DNA of 64,000 nt, taken from Flavobacteriales bacterium UBA3477 (GTDB taxonomy: Bacteria; Bacteroidota; Bacteroidia; Flavobacteriales; Schleiferiaceae). Below are positions 49,894 to 58,444 of this stretch, in pieces. Location: NCBI GenBank assembly GCA_002378005.1, contig DFQY01000020.1:1-64000 (forward strand). The letters run 5' to 3'. The first letter of the stretch is position 1; the number at the start of each line of letters is the position of its first letter. Both the position numbers and the translations under genes were made by a program. The notes below the pieces were generated by a model. That model had not been told where the DNA came from, ran no database searches, and saw only the letters and a list, made by a program, of their open reading frames with translations.

Positions 49894-52174
49894 ACCTTTC
49901 TACATAGTACTCTTCTTTTTTGGGTGGTCATCAATGGTGGTCGCCCAAAGTTGTGTGTATACCCTTGCCGGCCAGGTCGTAGATGAGCATGATCGGCAGC
50001 CTATGGAAGATGTGAGTATTTATATCACAGAATTAGGCAAAGAGTACTGGACGGATAGCAAGGGACGCTTCGAGATTCCTACGCTTTGTGTGGGTTTCTA
50101 TCATTTGGCTATACAACATATTGGATGCCCTACGGTATTTGAGGCCCTTGCTCTAGAGGGAGATACGACCATAGAATTTACGCTTGAACATCACGAAAAC
50201 CTCCTTCATGAAGTCGAGGTTCATGATGACCATGAGCATGCCCTGAACGAAGAGAATATAGGGATGATGATCTTAGACCAAAGCGCCCAGAAATCCTTGG
50301 CGACATCTCTAGCCAACCTCAATGGGGTAAGTATGATTTCCAACGGTTCAGATATAGGCCTGCCTGTACTACACGGTCTGTCCGGGAACAGAATTACCAT
50401 CATCAACAATGGCGTTGTGCATGCGGGGCAGCAATGGGGCGCGGATCACAGCCCGGAAATTGATCTGAACAGCGCCGGTGAAATTACTGTGGTCAGCGGA
50501 GCTGCATCGATGCGATATCCCGGAACACATATGGGTGGAATAGTGGTTTTGATGCCAGGTAACATTCCATTGGACCCACACATTCATGGTAAGGTTAGAT
50601 CAACATTGGAAAGCAATGGACTGGGCGGCACGATCAATGGCCAATTATATCAAGGTCATCCCCACCTACGATGGCGTTTAGGAACCACTCTAAAGCACTA
50701 CGGTGATCGATCTGCGCCGAACTACTTACTCAATAACACCGGCACGCGCCAGGCGCACATGAACGGCGAGCTCCGTCGCCAGTGGGTGTCCGGGTGGGAA
50801 TGGGAGACCCAATACGCTTTCTTCAATGCCGAATATGGAATTCTACGTGGCAGTCATATCGGTAATTTGACCGATCTCCAAAGTGCCTTTAGTCGTCCGG
50901 TGCCATTTTATACCGACTCTGTTTTTTCGCGGGGCATTGATGCCCCCAAACAGGACGTCACGCACCATCAATTCAAATCTACCCTCGGAAAAGAGCTCGC
51001 CGAGAACACCTTGGAATGGAATGTAGCCGTGCAGCGCAATAAGCGCCAAGAATTCGATGTTCGTAGAAGTGGACGTAGCGATATCCCGGCCTTAAGTTTG
51101 ATACAATACAGCGTTCAAAATGAATTTCTGTGGTCGAACAATCGCCATTGGGATGCGGGTTACCAATTCCTTGGAAAAAACAATTGGAACCTCCCAGAAA
51201 CCGGCATTTTGCCGCTTCTGCCAAACTTTACCTCGTTCACCAACGGGCTTTTCATCAACGCGAAAAACGAATTCGAACACATCTCCACCGAGTTTGGAGG
51301 CAGGTATGATTTCACCTTCAGAAATGTAGCCATGTTGACCAGCACCTTGCCTAGAACGGTCGTTTACTATGGCAATCGGTACCACAATATCAGTGCATTG
51401 GCAAGGGTTTCCGGGCGGATTTCAACCCAATGGACCGCCATGGCAGAGGTGGCCTTTCGACAACGTCCTCCGGAAATTAACGAGATGTATGCCTTTGGAC
51501 TGCACCAGGGTGTGAGCGGGATTGAGGAAGGAAATCTTGTGCTCTATCAGGAGAGCGGTGTGAAGTCGACGGTGCAGCTTAGTGGCCAATTTGGTCAACA
51601 TCTCCATCTAGACTTCAGAACCTATGCCCATTATTTCAATGGTTACATCTATCTCCAACCCCAGCAAGAATACAGGCTGACCATCCGTGGGGCTTTTCCC
51701 GTATTTACCTACGAGCAATGCGATGCCCGAATCCTTGGGGTAGATATGTCGATGCGCTACGAAGTTGGTGAGCATTGGAAGTTCAATGGAAATTGGTCAT
51801 TCCTACAAGGCAATGACTTAACCAATACCATACCCCTGAATTACATGCCGCCATTCAATGCATTGCACGTATTAACCTATGAACTAGGAGAGTGGTACCA
51901 ATGGCGAAACTTTAGGGTAGAGGCCACACACAGATTTGTGGGAGAGCAAGGAAATTGGGCCGCCTCATTAGATTTTGTTCCTCCTCCTGAAGCGTACCGA
52001 CTATTCGATCTTCACATCGGCGGGACGTTAAACCAATGGCGCTACAAACCCCAAATTCGACTGGGCGTGGAGAACCTGTTAAACACCAAGTATCGCGACT
52101 ACCTAAATAGACAACGTTATTTTGCAGATGCCTTAGGCCGCAACATTACCGTTGCCTGGATTCAAAACTTTTAA
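49886..52174 (+). CDS. TonB-dependent receptor, probable zinc uptake (ZnuD-like)
   Basis: A 762-residue outer-membrane receptor with signal (MNKPFYIVLFFFGWSSMVVA) and a CarboxypepD_reg-like domain (TLAGQVVDEHDRQPMEDVSI). After it comes a His- and Asp-rich stretch, EVHDDHEHALNEENIG, then the plug (LATSLANLNGVSMISNGSDI, LPVLHGLSGNRITIINNGVV, GEITVVSGAASMRYPGTHMG) and a barrel ending VENLLNTKYRDYLNRQRYFA with DALGRNITVAWIQNF. His-rich plugs and loops are typical of zinc receptors. The Zur operator and the downstream zur gene support zinc. The start is TTG at 49886, because a stop lies two codons upstream; it overlaps the lipoprotein gene by 8 bp. Confidence 0.85.
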   Translation: MNKPFYIVLFFFGWSSMVVAQSCVYTLAGQVVDEHDRQPMEDVSIYITELGKEYWTDSKGRFEIPTLCVGFYHLAIQHIGCPTVFEALALEGDTTIEFTLEHHENLLHEVEVHDDHEHALNEENIGMMILDQSAQKSLATSLANLNGVSMISNGSDIGLPVLHGLSGNRITIINNGVVHAGQQWGADHSPEIDLNSAGEITVVSGAASMRYPGTHMGGIVVLMPGNIPLDPHIHGKVRSTLESNGLGGTINGQLYQGHPHLRWRLGTTLKHYGDRSAPNYLLNNTGTRQAHMNGELRRQWVSGWEWETQYAFFNAEYGILRGSHIGNLTDLQSAFSRPVPFYTDSVFSRGIDAPKQDVTHHQFKSTLGKELAENTLEWNVAVQRNKRQEFDVRRSGRSDIPALSLIQYSVQNEFLWSNNRHWDAGYQFLGKNNWNLPETGILPLLPNFTSFTNGLFINAKNEFEHISTEFGGRYDFTFRNVAMLTSTLPRTVVYYGNRYHNISALARVSGRISTQWTAMAEVAFRQRPPEINEMYAFGLHQGVSGIEEGNLVLYQESGVKSTVQLSGQFGQHLHLDFRTYAHYFNGYIYLQPQQEYRLTIRGAFPVFTYEQCDARILGVDMSMRYEVGEHWKFNGNWSFLQGNDLTNTIPLNYMPPFNALHVLTYELGEWYQWRNFRVEATHRFVGEQGNWAASLDFVPPPEAYRLFDLHIGGTLNQWRYKPQIRLGVENLLNTKYRDYLNRQRYFADALGRNITVAWIQNF

Positions 52175-52177
52175 GCT

Positions 52178-52579
52178 ATGGATGCCGCCACTACTCTAAA
52201 AAAGCATGACCTCAAGGTGACCAAGATCCGATTGGCCATTCTCGATGCACTAGGTAAAACAGAACTGGCTAAGCCTTATGCAGAGCTACAAGCGATGCTC
52301 GCGGAATTTGACCGAACCACCTTGTACCGAACCTTGTTGGCGCTAATGGAAAAAGGTGTGATTCACAAGGCATTGGAGGAAAATGGTGAAAGCTACTACG
52401 CTTTATGCTCGGACTGTTCCATCGAGACTCACGTACACGACCACATGCATTTTAAGTGCACCACCTGCGGTGTTGTACAATGTCTAGACCTACCTAAACG
52501 CCTTAAATTTTCCGCCCCAGGCATTCACATTGATAGCATTGAAGTATTCGCCAAAGGGCAATGCAGCAACTGCAATTAG
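52178..52579 (+). CDS. zur: Fur-family regulator, probable Zur
   Basis: A 133-residue Fur-family repressor. The winged-helix domain is LKVTKIRLAILDALGKTELA through FDRTTLYRTLLALMEKGVIH. The metal-sensing part has HVHDHMHFKCTTCGVVQCLD and the C-terminal GQCSNCN, giving two CxxC structural-zinc motifs and several His ligands. It is the last gene of the operon, 3 bp after the receptor, and a perfect TGCAAC-N3-GTTGCA palindrome precedes the operon. Zinc (Zur) rather than iron sensing is inferred from that box and the His-rich receptor. Its stop overlaps the amn stop by TTAG at 52576-52579. Confidence 0.86.
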   Translation: MDAATTLKKHDLKVTKIRLAILDALGKTELAKPYAELQAMLAEFDRTTLYRTLLALMEKGVIHKALEENGESYYALCSDCSIETHVHDHMHFKCTTCGVVQCLDLPKRLKFSAPGIHIDSIEVFAKGQCSNCN

Positions 52580-53346
52580 AACACCAAGTGTCTGATCGTC
52601 TCTCCGTTGTTGATGAGCTGCTTTAGAGAAGCAATACCTATTTCCACGTGGCGCTGATCGAATAATTTGGAGTTTACCGCGTCCTTTTCCATGGTTTTGA
52701 CGCCTTCTGGAACCATGGGCTGATCCGTTACGAGAAGTAAAGCTCCGGTAGGGATTTTATTATGAAAACCCACGGTGAATAAAGTGGCAGTTTCCATATC
52801 GATGGCGTAGGCGCGAATCTTTTTCAAGTACTTTTTGAACTTTAAATCAAACTCCCACACACGACGGTTGGTAGTGTATACTGTCCCCGTCCAATAATCC
52901 ACTTTTTGATCGCGAATAGTAGTACTGACTGCTTTTTGAAGGGCGAATGATGGCATAGCCGGAACTTCTGGAGGGAAATAATCATTCGAAGTACCCTCAC
53001 CCCGAATGGCACCGATAGGTAAGATGAGGTCACCGATGTTGTTTCTCTTTTTCAGACCCCCGCATTTTCCGAGGAATAAAGCGGCTTTCGGACTGATGGC
53101 ACTCAACAAATCCATCACTGTAGCGGCGTTGGGCGAACCCATGCCGAAATTTATAATGGTGATTCCCTTGTGCGTTGCGCTGGTCATACTCTTGCCTTTG
53201 CCGTGGATTTCAGCGCCGGTGAGTTCCGCGAAAATATCCACATAGTGTTGGAAGTTTGTCAGTAGGATGTACTGCCCAAAATCTTCAAGTGGAACGCCCG
53301 TATACCTTACGAGCCAGTTGGTAACGATCTCTTCTTTGGTTTTCAT
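52576..53346 (-). CDS. amn: AMP nucleosidase (Bacteroidetes type)
   Basis: A 256-residue nucleosidase from the ATG at 53346 (MKTKEEIVTNWLVRYTGVPL). It belongs to the purine nucleoside phosphorylase fold: IINFGMGSPNAATVMDLLSA, ALFLGKCGGLKKRNNIGDLI, and the catalytic AYAIDMETATLFTVGFHNKI with the Glu/Asp pair, then LLLVTDQPMVPEGVKT. It should split AMP to adenine and ribose 5-phosphate in purine balance. It is convergent with zur with a 4-bp stop overlap. The in-frame extension to 53409 lacks conserved residues. Confidence 0.9.
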   Translation of the reverse strand: MKTKEEIVTNWLVRYTGVPLEDFGQYILLTNFQHYVDIFAELTGAEIHGKGKSMTSATHKGITIINFGMGSPNAATVMDLLSAISPKAALFLGKCGGLKKRNNIGDLILPIGAIRGEGTSNDYFPPEVPAMPSFALQKAVSTTIRDQKVDYWTGTVYTTNRRVWEFDLKFKKYLKKIRAYAIDMETATLFTVGFHNKIPTGALLLVTDQPMVPEGVKTMEKDAVNSKLFDQRHVEIGIASLKQLINNGETIRHLVF

Positions 53347-53451
53347 ATGCTGTGCAGGTTTAGAAGAGGTCGGCTCAAGGGTTAAAAGAGCCTTCCCCTT
53401 GAAAGGCAAAGGTACATCTTTCGTATCTTGTGAGGACCAATTATTCTCTAC

Positions 53452-54399
53452 ATGAAAAAACTTTTACTCCTTTCTCTATTGATTCTTGCTGCTTTTGGCA
53501 TGCAAGCGCAGTCAAAATATGTATTGTTGGACATCAACCATTTGGTAGGAACCGATACTTGTACTTCTCAAGTTATTGGAACAAACAGTTGGGGTAATCA
53601 ATTTCGATTGAACAGAATACAGTACTACATGGATGAGATCATTCTTGTTCATGATAATGGGACTGCCGATACCTCTAACGTTGTGGCCTTAGTGGATGGC
53701 TTTACCACCACGCGCATCATCCTAGGAAGCTTTACCCTAGACTCCTTAGAGAGTTTACGCTTTGCTGTCGGGGTGAATGCTGCGAAAAATCATTTGGACC
53801 CCACCACCTATAATCCACAACATCCGCTAGCGCCTAAGAGCCCTTCTATGCATTGGGGATGGAGTGCAGGATATAGATTTGTTGCAGCTGAAGGTGTGGC
53901 CGGAGGTAGTTTAAACCAAGTGTTTGAATTCCACGGATTAGGGGATGGAAATTATGCTCATTTGACCATACCCACGGAAGGGACATTGGTAGGCTCCGAT
54001 ACCTTATTGATCACCATCAATGCAGACTACAGCCAAATCTTCAAAGGAATGAATCTTGCCGCGGGCCCTATTAGCCACGGAGAGACGGGTGGTGCCGCGC
54101 AATCTCTGCACAACATGAATAACTATGTATTTAGCTCGAGTGAGGGAAATGCTGCCATGGATATTGCCGATAATGCTTTGGAATTTTCTGTGTACCCGAA
54201 CCCTTCCAATGGGAACCTTAAAGTACGCACGAACCAAAAAGGTCAATACCAAGTTATTGATATGCTAGGGCGTACGGTTGATGCAGGATCTTTGAAAGCC
54301 GGTGTAAATACAGTGAATGTTCGTCCAGCAGGATTGTATGTGTTGAGAATTCAAGCGACCAATGGCCATGTTAAAACGACCAAGCTACATATTCGCTAA
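53452..54399 (+). CDS. MbnP-like copper-binding protein with T9SS sorting domain
   Basis: A 315-residue secreted protein (signal MKKLLLLSLLILAAFGMQAQ). The core (residues about 21-230) has the MbnP pattern: YVLLDINHLVGTDTC, FRLNRIQYYMDEIILVHDNG, LRFAVGVNAAKNHLDPTTY, and the conserved Trp motif PSMHWGWSAGYRFVAAEG at 131-148, with a closing LNQVFEFHGLGDGNYAHL. In methanotroph MbnP a Trp is turned into kynurenine by MbnH for copper binding. The last about 75 residues (FSVYPNPSNGNLKVRTNQKG to the end) are a type A T9SS signal, so it is exported across the outer membrane. Two MbnH-like genes follow. The copper role here is by homology. Confidence 0.82.
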   Translation: MKKLLLLSLLILAAFGMQAQSKYVLLDINHLVGTDTCTSQVIGTNSWGNQFRLNRIQYYMDEIILVHDNGTADTSNVVALVDGFTTTRIILGSFTLDSLESLRFAVGVNAAKNHLDPTTYNPQHPLAPKSPSMHWGWSAGYRFVAAEGVAGGSLNQVFEFHGLGDGNYAHLTIPTEGTLVGSDTLLITINADYSQIFKGMNLAAGPISHGETGGAAQSLHNMNNYVFSSSEGNAAMDIADNALEFSVYPNPSNGNLKVRTNQKGQYQVIDMLGRTVDAGSLKAGVNTVNVRPAGLYVLRIQATNGHVKTTKLHIR

Positions 54400-55456
54400 A
54401 CAGTCGGTTACCCTGCTATTCGTTGGTGCGCTTTTAGGGGCGTGTCAAAAGGCGACCCCGCCTGTTTGGGACCAAACGCCCTATGCCTTGGAATATGGAG
54501 GATTACCAGTGCCGGAACTGCCCGTAGATAATCCCTTAACGGTTCAAGGTGTGAAGCTAGGACGTATGCTGTTTTACGAAAATCGCCTATCCGGGGATAA
54601 CTCCATGGCCTGTGCTAGCTGTCACAAACAGGAAAATGCCTTTTCAGATACCAGTAGATTTTCTACGGGCATAGATGGTTTGAAAGGGAGTCGTCAGGCC
54701 ATGAGCGCGGTTAACATGCTGTGGAATACTAACGGGTATTTTTGGGACGGTCGTGCCGATAAATTACGAGACCAAAGCTTGATACCTATCGAAGATGAGC
54801 TCGAGATGCATGAAACGCTGCCCAATGTCGTGGCAAAATTGGAACAGGATACTATGTATACGAACCAATTCTACCGTGCCTTCGGCTCCGAAGAAATTAC
54901 CTCGCACCGCATCTCCTTAGCATTAGAGCAATTCATGAATTCCATCGTATCCTACCGCAGCAAATACGACCAGTACTTGGCAGGAACTACAATGCTCACC
55001 GAACAAGAGGAGCGAGGAATGGAGTTGTTCTTCGACGAGTACAATCCGTTCTTCCCAGAGACCTCAGGTGCCGATTGTGGCCACTGCCACAGCGGCAAGA
55101 CCTTCATCTCACAAGAGTACATGAACAATGGCTTGGACAGTATATACAACGATCAAGGTCGAAAAGGCGTCACTGGTCAAACCGGTGATGAAGGCGCGAT
55201 GAAGGTGACCACCTTACGCAACATTGCTTTGACGCCGCCATATATGCATGACGGCCGCTTCAGCACACTCGAGGAGGTCATTGATCATTACAACAGTGGA
55301 TTGCAAAATGCACCAGCATTAAACCCAGCCTTGGCCATGACTATGGGAACGGGTCTGATGCTTTCGGACCAAGATAAATCTGATCTAGTGGCATTCCTGC
55401 ATACCCTCACAGATCAGGCCTTGATTACGGATCAGAGATATGCTTCGCCGTTCTAG
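54362..55456 (+). CDS. Diheme cytochrome c peroxidase/MbnH-like lipoprotein 1
   Basis: A 364-residue CCP/MauG-family protein with a lipobox (ALLGACQK). Two heme motifs are visible, CASCH at 84-88 (ISGDNSMACASCHKQENAFS-like context) and CGHCH at 239-243, with family segments VKLGRMLFYENRLSGDNSMA, NGYFWDGRADKLRDQSLIPI, EMHETLPNVVAKL and PPYMHDGRFSTLEEVIDHY. In the MbnH group such enzymes oxidise a Trp of MbnP; true peroxidase activity is the alternative. The ATG at 54362 overlaps the MbnP gene by 38 bp (an ATG at 54368 is also possible), so the two are coupled. It overlaps the second diheme gene by 17 bp. Confidence 0.85.
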   Translation: MAMLKRPSYIFAKQSVTLLFVGALLGACQKATPPVWDQTPYALEYGGLPVPELPVDNPLTVQGVKLGRMLFYENRLSGDNSMACASCHKQENAFSDTSRFSTGIDGLKGSRQAMSAVNMLWNTNGYFWDGRADKLRDQSLIPIEDELEMHETLPNVVAKLEQDTMYTNQFYRAFGSEEITSHRISLALEQFMNSIVSYRSKYDQYLAGTTMLTEQEERGMELFFDEYNPFFPETSGADCGHCHSGKTFISQEYMNNGLDSIYNDQGRKGVTGQTGDEGAMKVTTLRNIALTPPYMHDGRFSTLEEVIDHYNSGLQNAPALNPALAMTMGTGLMLSDQDKSDLVAFLHTLTDQALITDQRYASPF

Positions 55457-56378
55457 TATTCTACTTTATGTTTCATTGCTTTCGTGTTCCACGGAGCAGG
55501 TGCCTTTCGATCTCGGTACCTATCCTGCCATGGAATACCCCATAGATAATCCGGAAAACAGCGAAGTAGCTGCCTTAGGTGAGGCGCTGTTTTTAGACCC
55601 CATACTCAGTATAGATTCGAGTATAAGCTGTGGTTCATGCCATAAGCCAGAATACGCCTTTGCAGATCATGCAGCCATTACACCTGGAGTTAACGGCGGC
55701 AAAAGCACTAGGAACAGCCCTACGTTGTTGAATGTGGGATATCATCCCTACTTCATGAGGGAAGGCGGTGTGCCAAGCTTGGAGATGCAGGTGATGGTAC
55801 CATTACAAGAAGAAACTGAGATGCACCACAATCTTGTGGATGCTGTGGCACGCTTAAACGCCTCGCCTTACAAGCATCAGTTCCTGCAAACCTTTGGAGA
55901 TACAGTAACCTCATATAACCTGGTCCGAGCCTTGGCAAATTATGAGCGCACATTGATAGATTTCTCTCGGCCTATTGATCTATTGCAATTGGATTTACAG
56001 CCTATTTCAGATCAAGCGTATAAAGGAGGCCAATTATTTTTTGGCAAAGCCGGATGTGTGCAATGCCACAATGGGCCGCTCTTCACAGATTTCTCTTTTA
56101 CGAACAATGGCACGCCAATCAACTTCACTCAAGATATAGGGAAGGAGCGTTTAACGCACGAGGAAGACGACCGCTATGCCTTTATGGTACCTTCATTGAA
56201 ACATGTGGCGCTCACCGCACCATATATGCACGACGGCTCAATGGCAACGCTTCAGGTGGTCGTAGAACAATATAACGAAGGAGGAGAGGGGCACACCTAT
56301 CAAGATGCACGTATTGAGCCGCTAGGGCTTTCTAAAAAGGAATGTGATCAATTGTTGGCGTTCCTCGAAGCGCTTTAA
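55440..56378 (+). CDS. Diheme cytochrome c peroxidase/MbnH-like lipoprotein 2
   Basis: A 312-residue diheme protein with a short lipobox signal (VSLLSCSTE). Heme motifs are CGSCH at 64-68 and CVQCH at 206-210, with KSTRNSPTLLNVGYHPYFMR, MVPLQEETEMHHNLVDAVAR and TAPYMHDGSMATLQVVVEQY as in the first copy. It is shorter than the first diheme protein. Both keep the TAPYMHDG or TPPYMHDG segment near the C-terminal heme. A second, non-identical copy beside MbnP suggests an electron-relay partner or a distinct oxidation step, which is inference. Its stop overlaps that of the nitroreductase gene by TTAA. Confidence 0.85.
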   Translation: MLRRSSILLYVSLLSCSTEQVPFDLGTYPAMEYPIDNPENSEVAALGEALFLDPILSIDSSISCGSCHKPEYAFADHAAITPGVNGGKSTRNSPTLLNVGYHPYFMREGGVPSLEMQVMVPLQEETEMHHNLVDAVARLNASPYKHQFLQTFGDTVTSYNLVRALANYERTLIDFSRPIDLLQLDLQPISDQAYKGGQLFFGKAGCVQCHNGPLFTDFSFTNNGTPINFTQDIGKERLTHEEDDRYAFMVPSLKHVALTAPYMHDGSMATLQVVVEQYNEGGEGHTYQDARIEPLGLSKKECDQLLAFLEAL

Positions 56379-57097
56379 TGACGGAAGATGACTTCGTCGT
56401 CGTCGACACGGCGACGCGGTCCCCAGAACCCTTCTTTGGTTCCTTTTCCCACTGCGATGACCATGTTGATTTCTGCACCACGCGGCAACTTCAACTGCTT
56501 CTTGACCATCTTCGCATCGAAGCCTTCCATGGGACAGGTATGAAAACCTTGAGCTGCACAACTGAGCATGAAGTTTTCCGCAGCTAGGGCGCAGCTCTTG
56601 TGTACTGAGATACGCTGTCCCGCATGGCCTTCACCGCGAACAATAGGTCGACGTAGGCCTACGAAAAACGTCGTAACTCGGCGAAAAATTCCCATCAAGC
56701 CAAAGCCGTCGTTGAAATAAAATACTGGCATTAGAGATCCGTAGTATTTTCTACGGAGCTTTATGGAACGTGCATTTGGGTCGCCAATGCGCTCGGCGTC
56801 TTTATCAATCCAGTCTAGATGCCATTGTCTGCGCTTCCTCCATAGATCGCGGCGCGTTACAAAGACCACCATTTCCTGGGCCGATTTTGCCGCCATTTGA
56901 CTTAAACATGCCTCCACCATCTTGGCCTTAGCCTCAGGGCTCTTGGTCCAATGAAACTCCCACAGTTGCATGTTACTGCTGTTCGGGGCAAGCGTGGCAT
57001 GTTTTAGGGCTTTTTCAATGACCTCTGCAGGTACGGGTGCCTCAGGATCAAACTTGCGATTCGAAGCGCGGAAGTCGATGATTTCGTCAAAGGTCAT
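56375..57097 (-). CDS. Nitroreductase family protein
   Basis: A 240-residue FMN-dependent nitroreductase-like protein: MTFDEIIDFRASNRKFDPEA, then ATLAPNSSNMQLWEFHW for the FMN-binding loop, KSCALAAENFMLSCAAQGFH and TCPMEGFDAKMVKKQLKLPR in the C-terminal half, ending with VIAVGKGTKEGFWGPRRR. Members reduce nitroaromatics, quinones or flavins. It is the last gene of a minus-strand run behind a TonB receptor and an arylsulfotransferase-like protein (12 bp gap). A role in that operon is not evident. The stop overlaps the diheme gene by 4 bp. Confidence 0.87.
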   Translation of the reverse strand: MTFDEIIDFRASNRKFDPEAPVPAEVIEKALKHATLAPNSSNMQLWEFHWTKSPEAKAKMVEACLSQMAAKSAQEMVVFVTRRDLWRKRRQWHLDWIDKDAERIGDPNARSIKLRRKYYGSLMPVFYFNDGFGLMGIFRRVTTFFVGLRRPIVRGEGHAGQRISVHKSCALAAENFMLSCAAQGFHTCPMEGFDAKMVKKQLKLPRGAEINMVIAVGKGTKEGFWGPRRRVDDDEVIFRH

Positions 57098-57109
57098 AAG
57101 CTATTGTTT

Positions 57110-58402
57110 TTAGGGCATCACGCGGGCCCAATTCGCCAAATGATGGTGTCCCTCATGTTGTGAAGGCAAGATGTTTTTATACTTTACTTCACCGTCCTTA
57201 ACCACCCAAAGTACGCTAGAGTTCTGCTCTTCGATGAAATAACCACCGCCGGGCAACTCGTCGACCAAACTTTCGGTGAACGAGAAAATTTCTTGCTCCT
57301 CGAATATTTCTGGATAAATGCGGTCAAAAGTACCATTGCCTAAATGGTAGCGTAGCACCCCTGAATATTGTGGCTTCACCTCAATGAGGTTTTCAGCAAG
57401 ACGGTGTTGGTCTGGGCGTTCTCCCTTGAGGGTTTGCCCGCTGTTGTTGAAGAAGATGATGGTGGAATCTGATTCAATATCCACGTCGTGCTGCGACATA
57501 AACGGACCTTCGATTAATTCAACAACTTCCCCAGTAGCTGGGCGGTAGTGCATGATCCAAGAGCTGGTTCTCGAAGAAATGAATACATCTCCTTTGAGCG
57601 TATGTGGTCCATTTTCCAACACTGGTTGTACGTCGTTAATGTGTAGCGGATCTCCAGGGGAATCTGATTTGATCAACAAATGGGTGAGGTCATTTTCTAT
57701 GAGAATTTCCGTCACGCTCTTGTGGTAGAGAATACGACCGGTTTCTGCATCGAACTGGGTTATGGTGTTGTCAATGAACGGAAATTCTCGTCCGTCAATA
57801 TTGAATCTCGCCCCATAGTAGATGTGTTCGCCCTTGTCTTTGGTATAGGTGTTGGCCCAGAAGGTGTTATCAGCACCCATGTTGATGGCATGGTGATGGG
57901 CGATGGTATCCTGCTTCCACAGGCGTTCACTGTTCTTATCAATCTTGATGATGCCTGTGACGCCGTTCAAAGAATAAATCAAACTCGAATCTGGCAGCAT
58001 CAAAGAGTGCATGATGCGGTTGTGAGGATTCGCAAGACGGTCCACAGACCAAGTCTTCAATTCTTCGCCAGTCCGCAGGTTGATGATGGCTATGGTACGT
58101 TTCCAATTCGCATTGGCATAACTGGTTAACACCTTAACATCCTCCTCAAGCTCGTTAATGGGCTCAAAATTCTCTGTAGAGGGCACGAACACCAATGGAA
58201 GTCGCTCTACCGCTGCTTTTGCAACCATTAATCGGTCCGGAAGCGTAGTAAAAAAGGTAATGGAACGACTGACCTGATGCGGTACCCATTGTTTGCCTTT
58301 CGTCGTTTCACGCACCAACCAGCCAAAGAGACTGAGTAGAGTTAATAGAATCACGACATTGGCAAGATACACGGGAATCTTGCGGAGAATTGATTTTAGC
58401 AT
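57110..58402 (-). CDS. Arylsulfotransferase (ASST)-like membrane protein
   Basis: A 430-residue protein starting MLKSILRKIPVYLANVVILL, with an N-terminal membrane anchor (residues about 12-30) and no cleavage site. The rest is a beta-propeller matching the bacterial arylsulfotransferase family: NRIMHSLMLPDSSLIYSLNG, DTIAHHHAINMGADNTFWAN, DPLHINDVQPVLENGPHTLK, SRTSSWIMHYRPATG and SQHDVDIESDSTIIFFNN. His residues in HHH, LHIND and SQHDVD are where the ASST family has its catalytic His. It may transfer sulfate between phenols in the periplasm; the acceptor is unknown. It sits 42 bp after a TonB receptor gene and 12 bp before a nitroreductase. Confidence 0.8.
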   Translation of the reverse strand: MLKSILRKIPVYLANVVILLTLLSLFGWLVRETTKGKQWVPHQVSRSITFFTTLPDRLMVAKAAVERLPLVFVPSTENFEPINELEEDVKVLTSYANANWKRTIAIINLRTGEELKTWSVDRLANPHNRIMHSLMLPDSSLIYSLNGVTGIIKIDKNSERLWKQDTIAHHHAINMGADNTFWANTYTKDKGEHIYYGARFNIDGREFPFIDNTITQFDAETGRILYHKSVTEILIENDLTHLLIKSDSPGDPLHINDVQPVLENGPHTLKGDVFISSRTSSWIMHYRPATGEVVELIEGPFMSQHDVDIESDSTIIFFNNSGQTLKGERPDQHRLAENLIEVKPQYSGVLRYHLGNGTFDRIYPEIFEEQEIFSFTESLVDELPGGGYFIEEQNSSVLWVVKDGEVKYKNILPSQHEGHHHLANWARVMP

Positions 58403-58444
58403 ATTGTCCAATTAATTGGGCCTTAAAGGTAAGGCAATCCCTTC

